DNA of 64,000 bases from positions 930,001 to 994,000 of the forward strand of contig JAHYIO010000023.1 in the NCBI GenBank assembly GCA_020543525.1, in the 5' to 3' direction. This stretch comes from Coriolopsis trogii. Its lineage: Eukaryota > Basidiomycota > Agaricomycetes > Polyporales > Polyporaceae. Positions 58,901 through 64,000 of the stretch are shown piece by piece. How positions within the stretch are numbered: position 1 is the stretch's first letter; each line of letters begins with the position of its first letter. Position numbers and translations under genes: made by a program. The notes under the pieces were generated by a model that was not told where the DNA came from, did no database searches, and saw only the letters and a program-made list of their open reading frames with translations.

Positions 58901-61900
58901 CCTACAGCGACGAATGGGACTCGGACGAGTCTGAGGAGCTTCTAGAGTTGCCAAGGACCGCGGCCGAAGGCCTACCTCGGACGCGGCTAGGGGACCTGTA
59001 TGCTCAGCGAGCTGAGGAGCTCCTGGACCGTCACGGCCCGTATTGCTGCGCTGAATTGGGTTTTGACGAAGAATACGAGTATAATGCCATCGTATTCCGG
59101 ACCGCCCCAGAGTTGCATGTTGTTCAGCACTTTCAGTTCGATGCTCTGATTGAAACGTCACGTTTGAAGGACCCGAACTTCGACCTGCCTCGCTGGTACC
59201 GCCAGATGGTGGTACACACCTTCGAACCGGCACAGGACCACCAGCATTGCTTCCTGAATCCAGACGGTGAAAAGATGGGTCATGCGCTCGCCATAGGTGC
59301 ACAGCGCATCCTCAATAGAGCCTTTCCAGTCCCGGGACATGACCCGGACGAATCACGCCGCTTTGTGTGCATTCAGTGGCAGGATATCGTCCGGATTCAC
59401 GACCTCTATCTCGGACAAGCCGTCTCGGTACCGGTTGAGCTCCTAGAGAACATGTATTTCGACTTACCGAACTACTTTGCTGTTCACATGCGTCAGATGT
59501 TCTCCAGTTCGGATGGGCTCGGTAGAGCAGCCGTTGATGTCTACCATGGCCTGGACGGCTGCTTGGCAGCAATGTTCGCAGACTCACAGCCAGCGGATCG
59601 TGTGTCGCCTCTGAGCGCACTCGAATTGAATGCCGTCCCTATGTCGCACCCGAAGCGAGGACGCGATCCGGAGGACGAGCCGATAACACTCCAGCGGAAC
59701 GCTTCGGTCACAAAGGACCTTCGACGCCTTGTTCCGGAGCCCGTTGTGGTCGTTGTCCTTGTCAATGGACAGCCGGCGCGAGCTCTGATTGACTCCGGCT
59801 CGCTTTCGGACTTCATGTCTGCACGGCTCGCACACCAATTGAATGTTGAAACCTTCGAGCTGGAGAAGCCTATACCTGTGCAGCTGGCTATTCAAGGGTC
59901 TCGCGCGAAGATTAATTACGGCTGCCGCGCTAGGATTGAGTATCAGCGAGTCAAAACCGACCGCTATTTCGATGTCATGAACATACTCAACTATGACTTG
60001 ATTCTCGGCACCCCCTTCCTGTTTCAACATAAGGTCTCGCTTGGGTTTAACCCTACAGCCGTCGTACTCGGGAGTATTGCCCCGTTACCTCTCGAGGGCA
60101 AGCAGGTTCGCGTCCTCGAGTCTCGGGCCGCAGAGATATTCGAGGATCGGCTCGAAGCTGCCCGACGGGAACTCCGTGAGTATGCAGCTCCCATCTGCCA
60201 GGAGGCGAGCGACTCACCTCTTCCCCCATTGCGAGCGATCAACCATCGCATCCCGCTCATAGACGAGTCAAAAATCTATTCATGGCGACCGTCGAAGTGT
60301 CCGGACGCGCACCGCGCAAGCTGGATCGAGAAACGCGACGCGTACCTGCGATCCGGCCGCTGGCGCATGACGAACGCGCGAAACACCAGCCCGATGCTCC
60401 TCTTGACAAAGCCGGGCACTGGTGTGAAAGGAGTCCCTCCTCGACTGCGAGTGGTATGTGACCTTCGCGAGCGCAATGCGAACACTCACAAAGTTACCTC
60501 TCCTTTGCCAGACATGGAAGGCATCCTCCGTCGCGTCTCGCGCCGTCCGTTCCGGTCCTTGATAGATGGAAAGGATGCGTATGAACAGATCCGCGTCGAG
60601 CCGGACCATGTCGAGCGGACGGCTATGACGACGCCAGATGGGAATATGGTTAGTCTCGTGTTGCAGCAAGGAGACTGCAACGCTGTCGCTACGTACCAAA
60701 GCCTAATGAACCATATCTTCGGGCCGTACATTGGTGTCTTCATGGACGTCTATCTAGACGACATTGTGATCTATTCTGATACACTTGAAGACCATCTAAA
60801 GCATGTCAAGACGGTCATAGATATTTTGAAGAAGGAAGAGCTCTACCTCAGTGCGACGAAGCTCCACTTCTTGTGCCGCGAGATGAAGATCCTAGGTCGC
60901 ATCGTGGACGACCAGGGTATCCGGATGGACCCAGACAAGGTCGACTCCGTTCTCAATTGGAAGGTACCTACTAACAGAGAGTTGCTTCGCGGCTTTCTCG
61001 GGTCAGTAGGTTATTTAGCAGACGACATTGCCACGGTCCGGATCCCTATGGGAGTGCTTACCTCCCTGACCGGCTCGGAGAGCTCCTTCAAATGGGATTA
61101 TACGCATCAGCGTGCATTCGACGAGATCAAGCGGCTCGTGCATGCGCACCGCGAACACCACCGTGTACCGCTAGATTACTCCTCTGACGCTCCGCCTATT
61201 TGGCTTGTGACGGACGGCTCGCATGGAGGGATAGCAGGGGTAGTGACGCAAGGCGACGACTATCGTCGTGGCCACGTCGCTGCATTCTTCTCTGCGAAGC
61301 TCAAGCCTGCGCAGATGAACTACCCGGTACACGAGATTGAGATGCTCGCGGGTGTTGAAGCGATGCAGCGCCATCGCGACATCTTGATCGGATGCGCGTT
61401 CACCTGGGTTACGGACCACCGTGGTCTAATCCACCTGCTGAAACAACGGAACCTGTCCGGACGGCAGGCACGATGGCTCGAGAAAATCTCTGAATTCAAC
61501 TTTACTATTCAGTACATACCAGGCGTAGAGAATGTCCTCGCGGACGCTCTCTCGCGTATCTACTCTAATGACCAGCCGGGCACTGTTCGTGCCGCGTCGG
61601 AATACACGGAGTTTGACGATGCGGACGAGAATCGTGACCTCCAACTTCTCGTAGCTGGGATCTCGGCACCGCTTGTTGTGGACCTTGAAGGGCGAGCACT
61701 GCTTGAGCTTTCCGCTGTGGCTGGGGATCCACCTGCGCCTCGACGTTCTGCACGCCTTCGCACAAAAGGCACTCCCCCGCTGGTGGACAGGCGATTCGAA
61801 CCGGTGGCGAACGGTCTCGGCTCGGCTCGGACGCCTTCTCCCAACGTACCTGCACCCGAGGATCCGGAGAGTCGTCCGCAGAGGCCGGACACTCCTGCCG

Positions 61901-64000
61901 TGAGCTCCCGCCCCCGCCGTCCTCGACAGCCCGGCACCCCACCTCCGCCGGCTGAGACTGGTCGCCCGGAGACCTCCCGGGAGTTCGCCCGGCGGATTCA
62001 TCGTGTCATTCTTCACGGCCCCCGTGACGAACGACAGGAGGGCGCAAGCACCCATCCTGGTGCAAAACTTACTACTGAACCCATCCGTGAACCGCCTGCC
62101 GTTCTACGCACTCCGTCGGAGGAGGTCGTGCAACCGATCACGGCTCGTCCAAATAAGGAAGCCGAAGCGCTGGAGGGCGCAAGCACGGCTCATGACCCGA
62201 CGGCTGGTGCAACGGCACGAGATGAAGTCAGTAACGAGGCAGAAGAGATGCGTGAGCCGTTACTCGAGCATATGGCACAGACTGAGGATGGTATTCACCT
62301 GGAGAGCGCCCTGCGCGGACGCTATGGCGAGGATCCATTCTTCGCGGATATTCTGCACCGCCCGAAGCAGTACAAAAACTTCACTGTCGAGGACGGTCTT
62401 GTGATGCTGCGAGAGCGCGGACGAAACCTGCTGTGTATTCCACACATCATAGTCAATGGACGGAACGTTCGCGAGATTGTAATCTCGCACGCTCATTCGC
62501 TATTAGCTCACCTCGGACCGCACAAGACTTCGAGCTTGTTGCGAGACCATGTCTGGTGGAAGACACTCCTGTCAGACGTGCAGAAATACTGTGACACGTG
62601 TATGACCTGTAAACGGAGTAAGCCGACGAATCAGAAGCCTTACGGTCTGTTGAACCCACTCCCTGTGCCAAGCAGCCCTTGGGAGGCTATCGGGATCGAC
62701 TTTGTCGGGCCGCTGCCAGTCTCGAAGAACCGCGACGGCAGCTTTGACGCCATTACGACCATCATCGACCTGTTGACCGGTATGGTGCACTTGGTACCTA
62801 GTCAGACCGACTATCGTGCCAAAGACGTTGCAGAACTGGTGTTTGCAGAGGTGTACAAGCACCACGGGTTACCTAAGTCCATAGTCAGTGACCGGGACGT
62901 ACTATTCACTAGCACGTTCTGGTCGCACCTGCACAAGCTCATCGGAATCGAGCTTCGCATGTCGAGCGCGTACCACCCGGAATCAGACGGCTCGACCGAA
63001 CGGGCCAATCGTACTCTGTCCCAAATGCTACGTCAGTGTATTAGCGCAAATCAGAAAGACTGGGTCTCGAAGTTACCTGGGATCGAATTTGCGATCAACA
63101 TGGCGAGATCGGACGCCACAGGATTTGCGCCATTCTTCCTGAATACTGGTCGGATGCCACGGCCGATGATCTGGGACGCTGCGAAGCCGGACGAATATCC
63201 TGGCGTGCGCACCTATGCTCAGAAGGTCAAGGCCGCAGTCATGTCAGCGCATGACAGTCTGATCGCGGCGCGCGTGAAGCAGACTCGAGATGCGAACCGT
63301 CGACGGCGGCCGGCTCCCTTTGCGGTGGATGATCTCGTGTATATTTCGACGAAGAACATCGCCCTGCCAAAAGGATTAGCCCGCAAGCTGGCACCGAAGT
63401 TCATTGGTCCATACCGGATCGTCCGAGACTTCGGAAACAGCTCCTACCGCATTGAACTACCACCCTCTCTGCGACGCCGTGGCATTCACGACGTATTCCA
63501 CGCGTCGCTCTTGCGAATTCATGAGCCTAACGATGACAGGCTGTTCCCGGGACGACTTGATACACAAGTCCTCAATCTAGAGGACCGGGAGCAGGAATGG
63601 GCCATAGAAAGGTTCCTGTCGCACAAAGGAGCGGGTCAGCAGGCTGTATTCGAGGCTCTATGGACCTCCGGCGACCGTACCTGGATACCGTATGCGTCAG
63701 TGGCGCATCTCGAGGCGTTGAAAGCCTATCTCGAGGCCCTTGGCATATCCGGAATAGATGAATTGCCAGAGGGTGACGGTGCACCCCCTGACGATCCGCA
63801 AATCTTCGCCGGCTTTCTGGACTTGATCATCGACGAGATCGGGAGGCTTGCAAGCGGCGACCAACCTATAAACGAGACGTTAGCAGATATTCGGACGGCG
63901 AGTTCTCCCTCCCGGATCACTCACCTCTCGCACTTGTCTCACCACCCCTCTCGACAACCTCTCGCCGCCATAATCTCCGAGCCTGCCCCGCTCCAGCATG
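55984..64000 (+). mobile_element. second Ty3/Gypsy retrotransposon, cut by the window edge
   Basis: Defined by its giant gag-pol frame from 56314. The left boundary is tentative. TGTAACG at 55984 looks like a Gypsy LTR start and TATATA lies at 56021, but without the 3' LTR the LTR length and target duplication cannot be fixed. A possible LTR end is at 56231, directly before a TGGGCACC that could be a tRNA-type primer site. A 10-nt self-complementarity (56032-56041 with 56173-56182) is a weaker alternative. A CT-rich leader (56277-56306) precedes the ATG. The element differs from the one at 11.4 kb in gag, organisation and codon use (GC-rich throughout), so it is another lineage. Confidence 0.85.
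56314..64000 (+). CDS. gag-pol: Gag-Pol polyprotein in one frame, 3' end outside window
   Basis: One frame, codon positions 56314-63999, at least 2562 codons with no stop. The start is the ATG after the CT-rich leader (MSSRYNLRKPRVEVP). Residues 1-450 are disordered and charged. A Gag core lies at about 450-610 (PYNGKADAQVFHKFMRQC), followed by an Arg/Asn/Ser-rich stretch and a standard zinc knuckle CFVCQQPGHFARQC (729-742). A long acidic spacer precedes the aspartic protease (ALIDSGSLSDF; Asp1160). RT has YLDD at 1480, and RNase H has VTDGSHGG (Asp1634), TDHRGL and LADALSRIY. A Pro-rich linker (about 1770-1980) follows. Integrase has an HHCC knuckle (about 2059-2100) and triad D2129, D2193, E2229 (DX35E), then GPYRIV. 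About 2425-2480 is chromodomain-like (EWAIERFLSHKG, DRTWIP). All catalytic residues are present. Gag and Pol share a frame, so no frameshift is needed; protease processing must set their ratio. Confidence 0.92.
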   Translation, partial: MSSRYNLRKPRVEVPSGGDLGQGESPVRSSAQSSPPSSPLSTVADHAAVASILAPSQAHVAATETVQEVHSPAVTAASEPAGHEGVPLAAIAAAVPAGREGVGHRVTVEDVTDDEGPWYEARGRRRRTHSTGSLPTEEGAARIRRSIDLSSPQRRTVEVAERTLTPSQRESINNRMNVVQAARRREPSTDSTDSHGEGPSDPMAKGKTVDARNWGAVGIPDDELDPDAQRRELSMYATHSHDPHNILVNYDPDEQRAMLDFWEARKREQMEQSQRSIQVFKSEPRSVPLDGNEDYRKLLEKVDGLQNEVKQLRATAEYTPQVSSKKAKKSRKSRTRSGRPATTEDEGTVSPDEPRADRKRGKSKANLKPISQLEPGSYLGRAFERMVGLDGGPPSDPSDSSSSRSAGDSSEAGGRGLNFDGSDDPSDASSTSSGSDDDRPRTRTKKFRLKPEKPEPYNGKADAQVFHKFMRQCTQYFEAYDVDPKRVVSYASNFLTGNAYNFFVTTVSDAPHKWTLQKFFIELFNYCFPADYRLQVQERLNRCSQNHRTIREYVHELESLCNMAGLVSQRERRDRLWQGLDVHIQQELWKQKITPAHDYHKIIRTAEYIEVANRLSDRLGQRQRRDRGSGISGERPAHSNSNSGSNSQRDRPRNGSNHPFRRQQRTDTRSGGQRTRDSRRSNQYDSRNASTTYNNSTRQNVSGPSNSRADRTPQLSQKQKEELSAAGKCFVCQQPGHFARQCPQNNKVKSDRKGKPPGLTSYHMGLDSSSVPAEQLRELAALTESTGGLAVFSIAPESGQVEDEPWDGLERYRELSLSTEPFREDANSSETDSDMSETDLDTLDDYSKSSAPPYDDPDGSLPPYSDEWDSDESEELLELPRTAAEGLPRTRLGDLYAQRAEELLDRHGPYCCAELGFDEEYEYNAIVFRTAPELHVVQHFQFDALIETSRLKDPNFDLPRWYRQMVVHTFEPAQDHQHCFLNPDGEKMGHALAIGAQRILNRAFPVPGHDPDESRRFVCIQWQDIVRIHDLYLGQAVSVPVELLENMYFDLPNYFAVHMRQMFSSSDGLGRAAVDVYHGLDGCLAAMFADSQPADRVSPLSALELNAVPMSHPKRGRDPEDEPITLQRNASVTKDLRRLVPEPVVVVVLVNGQPARALIDSGSLSDFMSARLAHQLNVETFELEKPIPVQLAIQGSRAKINYGCRARIEYQRVKTDRYFDVMNILNYDLILGTPFLFQHKVSLGFNPTAVVLGSIAPLPLEGKQVRVLESRAAEIFEDRLEAARRELREYAAPICQEASDSPLPPLRAINHRIPLIDESKIYSWRPSKCPDAHRASWIEKRDAYLRSGRWRMTNARNTSPMLLLTKPGTGVKGVPPRLRVVCDLRERNANTHKVTSPLPDMEGILRRVSRRPFRSLIDGKDAYEQIRVEPDHVERTAMTTPDGNMVSLVLQQGDCNAVATYQSLMNHIFGPYIGVFMDVYLDDIVIYSDTLEDHLKHVKTVIDILKKEELYLSATKLHFLCREMKILGRIVDDQGIRMDPDKVDSVLNWKVPTNRELLRGFLGSVGYLADDIATVRIPMGVLTSLTGSESSFKWDYTHQRAFDEIKRLVHAHREHHRVPLDYSSDAPPIWLVTDGSHGGIAGVVTQGDDYRRGHVAAFFSAKLKPAQMNYPVHEIEMLAGVEAMQRHRDILIGCAFTWVTDHRGLIHLLKQRNLSGRQARWLEKISEFNFTIQYIPGVENVLADALSRIYSNDQPGTVRAASEYTEFDDADENRDLQLLVAGISAPLVVDLEGRALLELSAVAGDPPAPRRSARLRTKGTPPLVDRRFEPVANGLGSARTPSPNVPAPEDPESRPQRPDTPAVSSRPRRPRQPGTPPPPAETGRPETSREFARRIHRVILHGPRDERQEGASTHPGAKLTTEPIREPPAVLRTPSEEVVQPITARPNKEAEALEGASTAHDPTAGATARDEVSNEAEEMREPLLEHMAQTEDGIHLESALRGRYGEDPFFADILHRPKQYKNFTVEDGLVMLRERGRNLLCIPHIIVNGRNVREIVISHAHSLLAHLGPHKTSSLLRDHVWWKTLLSDVQKYCDTCMTCKRSKPTNQKPYGLLNPLPVPSSPWEAIGIDFVGPLPVSKNRDGSFDAITTIIDLLTGMVHLVPSQTDYRAKDVAELVFAEVYKHHGLPKSIVSDRDVLFTSTFWSHLHKLIGIELRMSSAYHPESDGSTERANRTLSQMLRQCISANQKDWVSKLPGIEFAINMARSDATGFAPFFLNTGRMPRPMIWDAAKPDEYPGVRTYAQKVKAAVMSAHDSLIAARVKQTRDANRRRRPAPFAVDDLVYISTKNIALPKGLARKLAPKFIGPYRIVRDFGNSSYRIELPPSLRRRGIHDVFHASLLRIHEPNDDRLFPGRLDTQVLNLEDREQEWAIERFLSHKGAGQQAVFEALWTSGDRTWIPYASVAHLEALKAYLEALGISGIDELPEGDGAPPDDPQIFAGFLDLIIDEIGRLASGDQPINETLADIRTASSPSRITHLSHLSHHPSRQPLAAIISEPAPLQH

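Noticed and set aside
1..64000. tRNA genes, CRISPR arrays, telomeric TTAGGG arrays, Helitron or bacterial-type operons
   Set aside because: Looked for B-box GGTTCGA contexts, regularly spaced repeats and telomere repeats; none formed a convincing feature.

Overview
The window looks like genomic DNA of a filamentous basidiomycete, most likely an Agaricomycete. Evidence: genes carry short introns of about 48-76 bp with GT..AG ends and often CTGAC-type branch sites, there is a cluster of F-box/LRR-like genes of the agaricomycete kind, and two Ty3/Gypsy retrotransposons are present. No bacterial features were seen, and I recognised no tRNA, rRNA or CRISPR array.

Layout. Positions 1-11369 hold nothing I can identify as a gene. 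A complete, apparently very young Ty3/Gypsy chromovirus lies at 11375-18089: two 310-bp LTRs identical by eye, a perfect 5-bp target duplication GTGAT, gag, pol ending in a chromodomain, and a polypurine tract. Two RNA signals can be read directly from it. One is a self-priming primer-binding site of the Tf1 type. The other is a complete -1 frameshift module (slippery GGGTTTC, 6-nt spacer, stem-loop over the gag stop). From 18095 to about 25.5 kb nothing is recognisable. At 26212-28020 is a three-exon gene for an Ecl1-type zinc-binding lifespan/stress factor, with a CCAAT-rich TATA promoter. From 28 to 41 kb the only clear object is a 384-bp MITE-like element with 84-bp inverted repeats (32754-33137).

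From 41 kb on the window is gene-rich: an F-box fragment (41132), a two-exon gene resembling fungal Tse2-type ADP-ribosyltransferase-fold proteins (41829-42647), a five-exon gene of unknown function (46454-44301, minus), a decayed mitochondrial carrier gene (48524-47607, minus), a decayed F-box gene (about 49945-48934, minus), two intact tandem F-box paralogues (51902-50082 and 53968-52067, minus) and a SPRY-domain gene (55597-54580, minus).

The right edge holds a second, unrelated Ty3/Gypsy element. Its gag-pol is one uninterrupted frame from 56314 to the window end (at least 2562 codons), including PR, RT, RNase H and integrase, with the stop and 3' LTR beyond the edge.

The host genes do not form a pathway. 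The F-box genes are presumably variable substrate adaptors for SCF ubiquitin ligases, and the SPRY protein may be another protein-turnover or trafficking adaptor. The mix of intact, truncated and decayed copies beside young transposons points to a fast-changing accessory region.
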